A stretch of DNA of 64,000 bases from an uncultured Clostridium sp. Its GTDB lineage: Bacteria; Bacillota; Clostridia; Clostridiales; Clostridiaceae. Position numbers and translations under genes: made by a program. Each line of letters begins with the position of its first letter. The first letter of the stretch is position 1. Positions 50,659-59,274 of this stretch are shown one piece after another. Location: positions 1 to 64,000 of the forward strand of contig CALBDU010000079.1 in the NCBI GenBank assembly GCA_937927335.1, in the 5' to 3' direction. Below the pieces are notes generated by a model that was not told where the DNA came from, did no database searches, and saw only the letters and a program-made list of their open reading frames with translations.

Positions 50659-52557
50659 ATGATAAATGATTTAATTTATGTTATCCCAAAAGAAAGCCAT
50701 TCCGAAGAAACGCTTGAAAAATTATTAACGGAACATCCGGAAATAAAATTCGTGTCACTGGTGGGTGTGGATTTATCAGGCAACAGCACTGATGAAAAGA
50801 TTCCTTCCAAGATATTTTTAGATGACATCAATACTTTCCTGAAAGGCGCTGTTCAAACTGACGGTTCCTCAGTAGTACTGCCTGGAATTGCATCCCTTAA
50901 TAACGCCAAGGTGGATATGCTGGCTGATGTAGATGTAAATTGGTTTGTAGACTACAACTACGAAAACATAGACCCTAAAACTGGCAAGCCTGTTGGCTCC
51001 TTAAGAATTCCATGCTATCTTTATCACGAAAATAAACCTGTAGATTCAAGATCTATACTTAAAAAGTCCATCGATCATTTCACTAAAACCCTGTTTGAGC
51101 TTTTCAAAACTCATCCTGATTCTTTATCCCCATTTAATATAAAATTTGATGATATCGACGATGTTATTGCTACCTGTGCAACTGAGCTTGAGTTTTGGGT
51201 AAAAACTCCAAATGAGAAAACAGAAGTTGAGGAATTATCCACTTCACAGGTGCTTCAAGAACAATACTGGACAAGAACAAAGGGTGCCGTTAGAACTGCG
51301 CTGGAACAAACTCTGCAGGTTATGGAAGAATACGGTCTTGAACCAGAAATGGGACATAAGGAAGTTGGCGGTGTTAAAGCAAGACTTGATGAATCAGGTA
51401 ATTACACTCACATTATGGAACAGCTTGAAATAGACTGGAAATACTCAACTGCCCTTCAAGCTGCAGATAATGAAATGCTCATTAAAGGCCTTGTACATGA
51501 AACCTTCAGAAAAAACGGTCTGGATGTAACCTTCCTGGCAAAACCAATTGATGGTGTTGCAGGCAGCGGTGAGCATACTCATATAGGAATTGCATTAAAG
51601 CTGAAGAATGGTAAGAGAATTAACCTGTTTACTGCCACAAACAATCACTTTTTAAGCAGATTCGGCTATGCCTCAATCATGGGTATATTAAAAAATTATG
51701 AAGTAATAAATCCATTTGTTTCTTCAACAAATGATTCCTTGAGAAGGTTAAAGCCTGGTTTTGAAGCACCAGTATGCATCGTTACTTCTATAGGACATTC
51801 TGTAGATATTCCATCAAGAAACAGAACCATATTAATAGGGGTAATAAGAGACCTTCAGAATCCTATGTCAACAAGATTTGAGCTGAGAGCTCCAAACCCT
51901 CACACAAACTCATATATAGCTATAGCAACCTTATATATGGCTATGATCGATGGAATCAAATATGCTGTAATAAACGGAAAAAATGAAGATGCACTGCTTG
52001 CGGAGCTTTCAAAGAAACCAGAGGATGATGCAGATTACCTTGAAAAAGGAAGAGCCTACAGAAGTGAAGAAGATGTATTCGAAGATTTTACTGATGAGGA
52101 AAGAGAAGCTTATTTTGGCAAAGCGCCTGCCACAGTATATGAAAATCTCTGCGCCTTTGATAAATATCCTGAAAAACTTGAAGTATTAACGGATGCGGAT
52201 GTTTTAACTGATAAACTTATAAACAGCTTTAGAATGGGTACCACAAAAAAATGGGTTGTAGAAATAAATAATAGAATAATCAACAACTACGCCGTTGAAA
52301 TAAGAAGCTGCAAAATGCTCCATAATGCTGAAAAGGCTCTGGATCTAGACGTAGCAAACTGGATGAAAATTAATGAATTGAGATACTACATTATGAAGGA
52401 TACCTATGCTAAAAAGAGCTTATTTACAAGAATAAGAATGGCAGCAGAGGTTGAGGATTATGGCGAGCTTTCATGCCTCCAGCTGGAGCTTGATTCTAAA
52501 ATGTGCGAGTTAAGAGAATTATATTCCTCCTACAAGAAAAACCTTCTGGATATATAA
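50659..52557 (+). CDS. Glutamine synthetase, long clostridial form
   Basis: Assimilates ammonia into glutamine. The 632 residues are longer than GSI (about 440) and shorter than GSIII (about 700). GS motifs: GVAGSGEHTHIGIALKLKNG (ATP/Glu site), RLKPGFEAPVCIVT, and RFELRAPNPHTNSYIAIATLYMAMIDGIKY, which are GSI-like. The C-terminal extension of about 120 residues is helical (WVVEINNRIINNYAVEIRS). The N-terminal beta-grasp part is GSI-like (FVSLVGVDLSGNSTDEK). ATG with GGAGG upstream. Its relation to GSI or GSIII cannot be fixed by eye. Confidence 0.88.
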   Translation: MINDLIYVIPKESHSEETLEKLLTEHPEIKFVSLVGVDLSGNSTDEKIPSKIFLDDINTFLKGAVQTDGSSVVLPGIASLNNAKVDMLADVDVNWFVDYNYENIDPKTGKPVGSLRIPCYLYHENKPVDSRSILKKSIDHFTKTLFELFKTHPDSLSPFNIKFDDIDDVIATCATELEFWVKTPNEKTEVEELSTSQVLQEQYWTRTKGAVRTALEQTLQVMEEYGLEPEMGHKEVGGVKARLDESGNYTHIMEQLEIDWKYSTALQAADNEMLIKGLVHETFRKNGLDVTFLAKPIDGVAGSGEHTHIGIALKLKNGKRINLFTATNNHFLSRFGYASIMGILKNYEVINPFVSSTNDSLRRLKPGFEAPVCIVTSIGHSVDIPSRNRTILIGVIRDLQNPMSTRFELRAPNPHTNSYIAIATLYMAMIDGIKYAVINGKNEDALLAELSKKPEDDADYLEKGRAYRSEEDVFEDFTDEEREAYFGKAPATVYENLCAFDKYPEKLEVLTDADVLTDKLINSFRMGTTKKWVVEINNRIINNYAVEIRSCKMLHNAEKALDLDVANWMKINELRYYIMKDTYAKKSLFTRIRMAAEVEDYGELSCLQLELDSKMCELRELYSSYKKNLLDI

Positions 52558-52562
52558 ATTAC

Positions 52563-52591
52563 AAAAGGTGCAGCCTAAAACTGCACCTTTT
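52563..52591. terminator. Bidirectional terminator
   Basis: AAAAGGTGCAG/CTGCACCTTTT, 11-bp stem and 7-nt loop, between converging glutamine synthetase and 2H-like genes. T-rich flanks on both strands. Confidence 0.85.
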
Positions 52592-52592
52592 A

Positions 52593-53129
52593 TTAATATT
52601 CTCTTAGCTGAAATTTTTTCACCAGCATATCTTTTCTGTTATTAACATTTTTCCATAGTTCCAGTCTGTCTATAGTGACCATTCTGTTAATGTTCTCACT
52701 TTTTACATTTTCATTTTCCCTGCCGGGAATTTCCTTACTGTGAAAAAAGTTTCCTATCAGCGGAATGTTTAGCTGCTGCTCTGCATGATTTTCTTTAACA
52801 TCAAAGCCATACATCCTCAGTTTTTCATTAAAATGCCTTGCCAGCCTAACAATGTATCCTTTATTTTCCACCTTTAAATTTGCAAATTTCATGGAGGCAT
52901 TAGAGCATTCAGCTCCGTTTATTGAAACCTTGAATTTTTTATATGGCTTCACGATATCAGATATTATCTTGCTTAACTTTTCCACATCGGGATCACCGAT
53001 TACTTCCAAGGTTATATATAATAAAGGCGTACTCTTATACAACTTATATTTTCTGCATAAGTTTCTCTGAATTTGCTCAACGTGCTCGTTAGAATTTTTG
53101 TCGAGCAATGCTACTAAATAATACTTCAT
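52593..53129 (-). CDS. 2H phosphoesterase-like protein with degenerate active site
   Basis: A 178-residue protein with the 2'-5' RNA ligase/2H fold pattern. The strand PLLYITLEVIGDPDVEKLSKII lies where the first HxT motif sits, and the second would be QQLNIPLIGN. Both catalytic His are changed here (Tyr38 and Asn121), so catalysis is unlikely. The rest (FKVSINGAECSNASMKFANLKVEN) fits the fold. Family assignment is from pattern only. It diverges from murA. Function unknown. Confidence 0.72.
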   Translation of the reverse strand: MKYYLVALLDKNSNEHVEQIQRNLCRKYKLYKSTPLLYITLEVIGDPDVEKLSKIISDIVKPYKKFKVSINGAECSNASMKFANLKVENKGYIVRLARHFNEKLRMYGFDVKENHAEQQLNIPLIGNFFHSKEIPGRENENVKSENINRMVTIDRLELWKNVNNRKDMLVKKFQLREY

Positions 53130-53338
53130 AATCTTTTGCTTCCTCCATACCCCATATGTAATTTGTCATACATTTTGTATTATACCACAATATTAACCTT
53201 GTTTGTTTAAAATTTTTTTTGAAATAAAGTTAATATACTATTCACATTTCAGAAATAAATGATAAAATTATATAGAATTATGTTATAATGAAGTTTGTAG
53301 CTATATTACTAATATTAAGATAAGGATGGATATTTTTA

Positions 53339-54598
53339 ATGGAGAAATTAGTTATAAATGGAGGAAACCCACTCTTTGGCAGCATTGAGATCAGCGGTGC
53401 CAAGAATGCAGCGGTTGCTATTCTTCCTGCAGCAATACTTGCAGGCAGTGGTGTATGCAATATTGATAATATTCCGGATATTGAAGATATAAACTGCCTT
53501 GAAAGAATAATTGAAAGTTTAGGCTGTAAAGTAGTTCGAAATTGCAATTCAGTTATGATAGATAGTACAAAATTAAACAATTTAAATGCAAATACAGAAG
53601 ATGTACGGAAAATGAGAGCTTCCTACTATTTGATAGGTGCTCTATTAAGCAGGTTCAAAAAGGCAAGAGTAGAGCTCCCTGGTGGGTGTCCCATCGGAGT
53701 TCGGCCTATAGACCAGCATATCAAGGGCTTTGAGGCGCTGGGTGCCAAGGTTGTGATTAATCACGGCTGTGTGGTAGTTGAAGCTGAAAAGCTTACCGGT
53801 ACAAATATTTTCTTTGATGTGGTAAGTGTAGGTGCTACTATAAATGTGATGCTGGCAGCTACGCTGGCAGAGGGTACAACCACTCTGGAAAATGTTGCCA
53901 AGGAGCCTCATGTGGTAGATGTAGCCAATTTCCTCAACAGCATGGGTGCCAATGTTAAGGGCGCAGGCACAGACGTTATAAGAATTGTAGGAGTAAAGGA
54001 GCTGAAGGGCTGCTCCTATAGTGTAATACCAGACCAGATTGAAGCTGGCACATTTATGATAGCAGCAGCTGGCTGCGGCGGCAAAGTGACTATTGAAAAT
54101 GTAATTCCCAAGCACCTGGAGTCCATTTCAGCAAAATTAGTGGAGATAGGTGCCGAAGTTAAGGAAAATGGTGATTCAATTACTGTTTCTTCAAATGGTA
54201 AGCTGAAAGGGGTAAACATTAAAACCCAGCCATATCCAGGATTCCCAACAGATGTTCAGCAGCCTCTTACTGCACTGCTTTCTTCCGCCAAGGGCAGAAG
54301 CATTGTTACGGAAAGCATTTGGGAAAGCAGGTTTAAGCATGTAGACGAGCTAAAAAAAATGGGTGCCAACATTAAAGTAGAAGGACGTACAGCCATCATT
54401 GATGGTGTAAGCAGACTCACAGGGGCTGTAGTAAGGGCAACAGACCTTAGAGCCGGAGCAGCTATGGTTATTGCAGGCCTTATGGCTGAAGGCACTACTG
54501 AGGTGCAAAGCATTGAACATATTGACAGAGGCTATCCAAATATAGAAAACAAATTCAGGCATTTAGGTGCGGATATCTGCAGAGTTTCTGAAAAATAA
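53339..54598 (+). CDS. murA: UDP-N-acetylglucosamine 1-carboxyvinyltransferase
   Basis: First committed step of peptidoglycan synthesis, adding PEP to UDP-GlcNAc; target of fosfomycin. The 419 residues have NGGNPLFGSIEISGAKNAAVAILPA (split), the Cys117 loop LPGGCPIGVRPIDQHI, and TVPDQIEAGTFM-like IPDQIEAGTFMIAAA. C117 makes it fosfomycin-sensitive in principle. First of a plus-strand run murA-walJ-gerM-like-yyzF-like-SEC-C-rlmH. Confidence 0.95.
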   Translation: MEKLVINGGNPLFGSIEISGAKNAAVAILPAAILAGSGVCNIDNIPDIEDINCLERIIESLGCKVVRNCNSVMIDSTKLNNLNANTEDVRKMRASYYLIGALLSRFKKARVELPGGCPIGVRPIDQHIKGFEALGAKVVINHGCVVVEAEKLTGTNIFFDVVSVGATINVMLAATLAEGTTTLENVAKEPHVVDVANFLNSMGANVKGAGTDVIRIVGVKELKGCSYSVIPDQIEAGTFMIAAAGCGGKVTIENVIPKHLESISAKLVEIGAEVKENGDSITVSSNGKLKGVNIKTQPYPGFPTDVQQPLTALLSSAKGRSIVTESIWESRFKHVDELKKMGANIKVEGRTAIIDGVSRLTGAVVRATDLRAGAAMVIAGLMAEGTTEVQSIEHIDRGYPNIENKFRHLGADICRVSEK

Positions 54599-54620
54599 AA
54601 CCTAAGAATGGAGATTTAAT

Positions 54621-55406
54621 ATGATTTTTTGCCCATTATACAGCGGAAGCAGCGGAAACAGCATCTTTGTTTCCTCTGAAAAAACAAAGATACTTGTTGA
54701 TGCCGGCCTTCCTGGCAAAAGTATTGAAAATGCAATGAATCAAATTGGACAAACTGCTGCTGATATAGATGCAATATTTGTAACCCATGAACACACAGAC
54801 CATACCAAAGGAATTGGTGTGCTCTCTAGAAAATATGATATACCTGTATATGCAAATGAAGACACATGGAATGCCATTAAAGGCACTTTAGGAAAAATCA
54901 AAGAACATAATATTAAAATTTTTGATAAATCTGCCGTTAATATTAAAGACCTTGAAGTGGAGAGTTTTAACATATCCCATGACGCAGTGTGTCCCAGCGG
55001 ATATTCTATAACCTCCGGCAAAAAGAAGGCTTGTATAGCAACGGATTTGGGATATTTTTCTCAGGAGGTGAAAAACTACATACAGGATGCTGATGTAGTT
55101 CTTCTGGAAAGCAACCATGATGTTGAAATGCTGAAATTCGGACCTTATCCATATCCTCTTAAAAGAAGGATATTAAGCAATATTGGCCACCTTTCCAATG
55201 AAGACTGCGGAAATGCCATTTTAAGTATTGTAAACAGCAAGTTTAAAAATGTAATTCTTGGTCACTTAAGCAAAACAAATAATTATCCTGATTTAGCCTA
55301 CCAGACTGTTATTAATATTTTACTTGAAAATAACATAACGTTAGGAAAAGATGTTGCAATAGGTATGGCAAAAAGAGACATGCCTAGTAACTATATAGAG
55401 ATTTAA
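54621..55406 (+). CDS. walJ: Metallo-beta-lactamase-fold hydrolase, YycJ/WalJ-like
   Basis: A 261-residue MBL-fold protein with the zinc motif FVTHEHTDH (53-61). Further conserved elements are IFCPLYSGSSGNSIFV, ISHDAVCPSGYSI, ACIATDLGY and NIGHLSNEDCG. Close in layout to YycJ (WalJ), an exonuclease or nuclease-like protein in Bacillus linked to the WalRK locus; here WalRK is not adjacent. ATG with GGAG upstream. Likely cotranscribed with murA (22 nt apart). Confidence 0.92.
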   Translation: MIFCPLYSGSSGNSIFVSSEKTKILVDAGLPGKSIENAMNQIGQTAADIDAIFVTHEHTDHTKGIGVLSRKYDIPVYANEDTWNAIKGTLGKIKEHNIKIFDKSAVNIKDLEVESFNISHDAVCPSGYSITSGKKKACIATDLGYFSQEVKNYIQDADVVLLESNHDVEMLKFGPYPYPLKRRILSNIGHLSNEDCGNAILSIVNSKFKNVILGHLSKTNNYPDLAYQTVINILLENNITLGKDVAIGMAKRDMPSNYIEI

Positions 55407-55422
55407 TTTGTAGGTGATGTTT

Positions 55423-55986
55423 GTGAAAAAAAGGTCATTAATTACACTTTCCTCATTTGTATTAACTGCAGCACTACTGATTCCAGGCTGCAGCACAAAA
55501 CAAAGTATAAACCAGAACTCAAATGACAAGGAAAAACAAATTACATTATCCGCCTCAAAAGACAAAATAATAAATCTGAACCTATACTTTGACTCCTCCC
55601 AGGACTCTAATATACCAAATGTAACCAGGGAGGAAAGATCCTATAACTATGATGAGCTTATGGGTGAGATAGTGATACAGGAGCTCATTAAAGGACCATC
55701 TATCAAGGATAACATGCGACAGCTGCTTCCCAGGGAATCTAGACTTTTAAGTCTTTCAGTGAAGGACGGCATAGCATATGTCAACTTCAGCAGGGAAGCC
55801 AATATTGTACTGTCTCCTTTAAAGGAACAGGCATTGGTTGAAAGCATAGTTATGTCCCTTACAGAAATACCTACAATCACTAAGGTTAAGCTGTTCATAG
55901 AAGATAATGACCAGAATATTTGGGGCGGCAATATGGACCTCACAAAGCCGCTGGGAAGGACTGATTTTAATAGCAGCACAAAGTGA
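55423..55986 (+). CDS. GerMN-domain lipoprotein
   Basis: Secreted lipoprotein with a lipobox ALLIPGC and one GerMN domain (about 50-180). The pattern INLNLYFDSSQDSN, GEIVIQELIKGPSI, LLSLSVKDGIAYVNFSREA and LVESIVMSLTEIPTITKVKLFIED is typical. The family includes GerM of spores and vegetative homologues; the specific role is not known. I chose the GTG at 55423, with AGGTGAT upstream (about 187 residues). Its end overlaps the next small gene. Confidence 0.88.
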   Translation: MKKRSLITLSSFVLTAALLIPGCSTKQSINQNSNDKEKQITLSASKDKIINLNLYFDSSQDSNIPNVTREERSYNYDELMGEIVIQELIKGPSIKDNMRQLLPRESRLLSLSVKDGIAYVNFSREANIVLSPLKEQALVESIVMSLTEIPTITKVKLFIEDNDQNIWGGNMDLTKPLGRTDFNSSTK

Positions 55987-56137
55987 CAGGATATATTCCT
56001 GTGAAGAACACATCGAACTAGCTATAGATGATTTTTTAGTAAAGTATGAAACCTTTCCAATATTGGTACACACTAATGAAAATATTTGCAGTTATTGCAG
56101 CAAAAGCGCATTGTACGCTTTAGAAATTTCAGAATAA
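55907..56137 (+). CDS. CxxH/CxxC protein (YyzF-like), start uncertain
   Basis: Small protein of the BA_5709/YyzF family. The conserved core is RIYSCEEHIELAIDDFLVKYETF followed by ICSYCSKSALYAL, that is CxxH and CxxC, probably a metal-binding knuckle. The core starts only after residue 28 from the ATG at 55907, which lies inside the GerMN gene. Homologues start about four residues before the first Cys, but no ATG, GTG or TTG is in frame there; ATA at 55991 or 55970 are alternatives. In Bacillus this gene also sits beside rlmH. Confidence 0.72.
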   Translation: MTRIFGAAIWTSQSRWEGLILIAAQSDRIYSCEEHIELAIDDFLVKYETFPILVHTNENICSYCSKSALYALEISE

Positions 56138-56152
56138 AAAGGAGAAACAAAG

Positions 56153-56656
56153 ATGAGTTTGTATACCAACTGGACCGAAATGGTAATTGAATTTGTAAAA
56201 CAAAGAGGAGAAGCAGCCTTCTGGCAGGAATACAGTGCAATAGAAAAAGAAGTATATTCAAGACTTCTTGCAGAACATCAGGCTGAAATTAAAGGTACTG
56301 TAAAGGAGCTTGCTGAAAAGTATGGAGCACCCTCAATTTACTTTATGGGATTTTTAGATGGAATTAATGAAAGCCTTATTGAAACCCTTGATCTGGAAAA
56401 AATCGAGGAGGATTCTGAAATAAGCCTTAACATCGACTTCTCCAAGCTGTACTTCAATATGCTGGAGGCCAAAGCAGAGTACCTGTATGAACTTCCTCAA
56501 TGGGATGGAATCTTTTCAAAGGAAAAGAGAAAAGATATTCGTAAAGAATGGGCAGCTTCCAAGACCATTGTAAATAAAGAAAAGGTTGGACGAAATGAAC
56601 CTTGTCCTTGTGGAAGCGGCAAGAAATATAAAAACTGCTGCGGCAAAAATGCTTAA
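56153..56656 (+). CDS. SEC-C metal-binding motif protein
   Basis: A 167-residue protein ending in a SEC-C zinc motif (VGRNEPCPCGSGKKYKNCCGK), the Cys-rich tail found in SecA and unrelated proteins. The main body is helical and acidic and resembles the UPF0225/YchJ-free SEC-C proteins of clostridia. The role is unknown; a zinc or SecB/ribosome link is speculation. ATG with AAGGAGA upstream. A terminator-like hairpin follows. Confidence 0.87.
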   Translation: MSLYTNWTEMVIEFVKQRGEAAFWQEYSAIEKEVYSRLLAEHQAEIKGTVKELAEKYGAPSIYFMGFLDGINESLIETLDLEKIEEDSEISLNIDFSKLYFNMLEAKAEYLYELPQWDGIFSKEKRKDIRKEWAASKTIVNKEKVGRNEPCPCGSGKKYKNCCGKNA

Positions 56657-56663
56657 AAAGATT

Positions 56664-56690
56664 CCTTGCACTTAGGTGTAAGGTTTTTTT
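56664..56690 (+). terminator. Terminator after the SEC-C gene
   Basis: CCTTGCAC/GTGTAAGG stem (one G-T pair) with a TTAG loop, followed by TTTTTTT. It lies between the SEC-C gene and rlmH, so rlmH may need its own promoter or partial read-through. Confidence 0.75.
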
Positions 56691-56707
56691 ACTATAGAGG
56701 AGATATC

Positions 56708-57187
56708 ATGAACATATATATAATTTGTGTAGGAAAAATTAAAGAAAAGTACCTGAAAGAAGCTATTGCTGAATATTCCAAGCGTCTAAGCCGCTACTGC
56801 AGGCTGGAGATAATAGAAATCCCAGATGAAAAGACCCCCGACAATGCTTCAGAAAAGGAAGAAATGCAAATAAAAGAAAAGGAAGGCTCAGCTATACTTA
56901 GATCCATTAAGGACAATATGTTTGTTACCGTCCTTGACCTAAAGGGTAAAATGATGAGCTCAGAGGAGTTCTCCAATCTTATAGATAAATGGGGCATTGA
57001 AGGTAAAAGCAACCTGGCTTTTGTTATAGGGGGATCCCTTGGGCTTTCAAGGGAAGTCATAAGTCGAGCTGATTATTCCATATCCTTTTCCAAAATGACC
57101 TTCCCTCACCAGCTTATGAGGGTATTCCTTCTTGAGCAGATTTACCGTGGTTACCGAATTTCAAATGGAGAACCCTACCATAAGTAA
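56708..57187 (+). CDS. rlmH: 23S rRNA (pseudouridine1915-N3)-methyltransferase
   Basis: SPOUT methyltransferase that modifies pseudouridine 1915 in ribosomes. The 159 residues match the family length. Signatures: NIYIICVGKIKEKYLKEAI, the SAM-binding FVIGGSLGLSREVISRADYSI and the C-terminal FPHQLMRVFLLEQIYRGYRI with its YHK end. I chose the ATG at 56708, preceded by GAGGAGATATC. The gene ends the origin-linked block. Confidence 0.96.
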   Translation: MNIYIICVGKIKEKYLKEAIAEYSKRLSRYCRLEIIEIPDEKTPDNASEKEEMQIKEKEGSAILRSIKDNMFVTVLDLKGKMMSSEEFSNLIDKWGIEGKSNLAFVIGGSLGLSREVISRADYSISFSKMTFPHQLMRVFLLEQIYRGYRISNGEPYHK

Positions 57188-57201
57188 ATATTGTAGATAG
57201 T

Positions 57202-58437
57202 TTACATAATTGCATGTGTACCCTTGTACAAAACTGGTATTGCCATTGTAATAAGGATAATTCCCATAAAAGCGGGTGTAGCATGACCAAGTGACACATA
57301 GATTTGTCCTCCAATTATAGGCCCAATTATTCTTGCTAAAGATTGAATAGATTGGCTGCCTCCTTGAATTCTTCCTTGTTCACTGGAACCCACAGACTTG
57401 GAGACCATACCATTAAATGAAGGTCCGTAAATTGAGTCACCAAAACCGAATATAAATATTCCTAGGATAAGAAGAGGATAAAATGAGAACAAAGCTGATG
57501 TTGCAATAAGACTATAACCTATAATTTCCGAAACCATTCCGAGAATTGCTATTTGTGCATCACTAAGTTTTATCAAAAGCTTTGGCATTATGAAACCTTG
57601 TGAAATGATGTCTTGGATACCCATAATTGAAAACATAAGTCCGATTAATACAGGCTTCCAATTAAATGTATCTATTGTAAATTGTGAAAGAACTGCCTGT
57701 AAAGATCCGTTGGGTATCCAAAGTAAGAAACCAGATATAAGAAACATTTTTAAGTTTTTCATGGAAAGTACACTTATAAGCTGTGTAAATGGATTCAATC
57801 TTACAAAGGTAATCTTTTGCAGTCTATTATTTTTGTCAAGGCTTTCAGGCATAAAAAAGAGTCCATAAACCACATTCAATAAAGTTATTACTGCTCCAAA
57901 ATATATGGGTACAGAATAACCAAACTTGGCAAGTAATCCACCTAGAGTAGGGCCAAGGACGGTGCCTACACCTACAACTGCACTCACCCATCCAAAGTAT
58001 TTAGTTCGTTGCTTTACAGGAGTGATGTCTGCAAAGTAAGCAAAGATAGTGCTTATGGTCCCACCTGTTATACCATCTATTATGCGCCCGGTAAATAGTA
58101 CCCATAAAGCTCCTCCCATGCCAAAAATTAAATATCCCATTGCAGAACCCAAAAGACATATTAAGAGTACCGGACGGCGGCCATATCTGTCGCTTAAAGC
58201 TCCAAGTCCGGGAGCTGAAAAAAACACGCAAACTGCATAAACAGAGGTCAGTAGCGCAACAACTTTAGCTTGATCTCCTGGATTATTTATATAAGGCTGT
58301 ACTAAGAATGGAACGACAGGTGTTATGATAGTGAAGCCTATTCCACAAAGGAATACTGACATAAGACCGAATATCAAAGCCCTGTTATCTACGATTTGTT
58401 CAATGCTCTTTACATTATGTGATCTAAATTTAAACAT
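57202..58437 (-). CDS. MFS multidrug/tetracycline-type efflux transporter
   Basis: A 411-residue 12-transmembrane MFS protein of the drug:H+ antiporter type. Motif A between helices 2 and 3 is GALSDRYGRRPVLL. Helix 5 carries the DHA motif C (GVGTVLGPTLGGLLAKFG). It could export a drug, peptide or metabolite; the substrate cannot be told. It is under the MarR-type regulator next to it, as shown by operator repeats in its promoter. ATG with AAAGGAG upstream. Confidence 0.9.
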   Translation of the reverse strand: MFKFRSHNVKSIEQIVDNRALIFGLMSVFLCGIGFTIITPVVPFLVQPYINNPGDQAKVVALLTSVYAVCVFFSAPGLGALSDRYGRRPVLLICLLGSAMGYLIFGMGGALWVLFTGRIIDGITGGTISTIFAYFADITPVKQRTKYFGWVSAVVGVGTVLGPTLGGLLAKFGYSVPIYFGAVITLLNVVYGLFFMPESLDKNNRLQKITFVRLNPFTQLISVLSMKNLKMFLISGFLLWIPNGSLQAVLSQFTIDTFNWKPVLIGLMFSIMGIQDIISQGFIMPKLLIKLSDAQIAILGMVSEIIGYSLIATSALFSFYPLLILGIFIFGFGDSIYGPSFNGMVSKSVGSSEQGRIQGGSQSIQSLARIIGPIIGGQIYVSLGHATPAFMGIILITMAIPVLYKGTHAIM

Positions 58438-58462
58438 TTAAATTCTCCTTTCAAAGTCATAA

Positions 58463-58520
58463 TTTTGTTTCCATGTCAACAAAATTATCATATCATCGTT
58501 TTGTTTCCATGTCAACAAAA
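58463..58520 (-). promoter_or_regulatory. MFS promoter with two MarR-type operators
   Basis: Two 22-bp identical sites, 58463-58484 and 58499-58520, each with TTTTGTT at one end and AACAAAA at the other and the core TCCATGTC. Starts are 36 bp apart. The minus-strand -35 TTGACA (58510-58515) lies inside the upstream site and the -10 TATGAT (58487-58492) is between them (17-bp spacing). The second site covers the expected start of transcription. Confidence 0.8.
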
Positions 58521-58536
58521 TAAATATAATAAAAAT

Positions 58537-58565
58537 GCAGCCCTTTATGAGTAAAGTTAGGCTGC
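58537..58565 (-). terminator. Terminator of the MarR gene
   Basis: GCAGCC/GGCTGC outer stem and CTTTA/TAAAG inner stem, followed on the minus strand by ATTTTTATTATA. It separates marR from the efflux gene, so the efflux gene has its own promoter. Confidence 0.75.
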
Positions 58566-58592
58566 CTGTGATTTCATTTTTATTATTCAAAT

Positions 58593-59066
58593 TTATTCTG
58601 ACTTTATATCCATATTCTTTTTCTTTATTTCTGCATCCAAATGACTATTATACTTTTCAATGAAGCTAAGCATACTGTCGAATTGTTCCTCAGTTACCTG
58701 ATTAAATACGGCTTTATCCCGCTCTTGAAACTCTCTGTGCAGCTCTTCATGGATTTTATAAATTTTTTGTCCTTGATCAGTGAGCTTGAAATAAATTTCT
58801 TTCTTATTATCCGGCTTCTGATAACTTTCAATGATACCCTTTTTTATAAGCTTCTTGGTCATTTTGCTAATGGCACCCCTGGTCATATAAAGGGACTCCG
58901 CAAGTTTTGTCACGTTAGGATCTATATTGCTTCCAATACATTCTATGTAGTGTACTTCAGAAGACTTATATTCCTTAAGACTGTCTTCCATTTTAAACTT
59001 ATTAAGCCAAGATATTTTGTTAAACAATTCCCTAAAACCCATCATTAACTGTTCTTCTTTGTTCAC
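58593..59066 (-). CDS. MarR-family transcriptional regulator
   Basis: A 157-residue winged-helix dimer regulator. The helix-turn-helix region (about 52-75: VTKLAESLYMTRGAISKMTKKLIKKG, split) and the wing QKPDNKKEIYFKLTDQGQKIY are typical. It lies upstream of the MFS efflux gene in the same direction. A variant of the efflux operator overlaps the -35 box of its own promoter, so autorepression is likely. GTG start with GGAGG seven bases upstream. Confidence 0.92.
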   Translation of the reverse strand: MNKEEQLMMGFRELFNKISWLNKFKMEDSLKEYKSSEVHYIECIGSNIDPNVTKLAESLYMTRGAISKMTKKLIKKGIIESYQKPDNKKEIYFKLTDQGQKIYKIHEELHREFQERDKAVFNQVTEEQFDSMLSFIEKYNSHLDAEIKKKNMDIKSE

Positions 59067-59100
59067 TGTATATCCTCCAACCTATTGTTGTATTATCAAT

Positions 59101-59133
59101 AGTATATAAAACATTTGTTTCTGTTTCAACAAT
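59101..59133 (-). promoter_or_regulatory. MarR gene promoter with related operator
   Basis: Minus-strand TTGAAA (59124-59129) and TATACT (59101-59106) with 17-bp spacing. ATTTGTTTCTGTTTCAACAA (59113-59132) resembles the two efflux-gene operators and covers the -35 box. Confidence 0.7.
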
Positions 59134-59274
59134 ATTAAAATAATTATTTTAGACATTGAGCTACAAGGAAAAGACTTGGATAAGATTTTACAGAAATAGT
59201 AAAAAGGTGATCCAGGAAGTAATTTACTTATGTTCCCTTTGGGTCAACCTATTTTATTTTATATTTGGTCACAC

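Noticed and set aside
53645..54115. Long antisense frame (156 codons) within murA
   Set aside because: It lies wholly opposite a well-supported gene, shows no domain, and its Cys/Tyr-rich composition is typical of an antisense shadow.
58537..58565. Hairpin as third MarR operator
   Set aside because: Its GCAGCC/GGCTGC stem and T-rich flank fit a terminator and it shares no sequence with the three operator copies.
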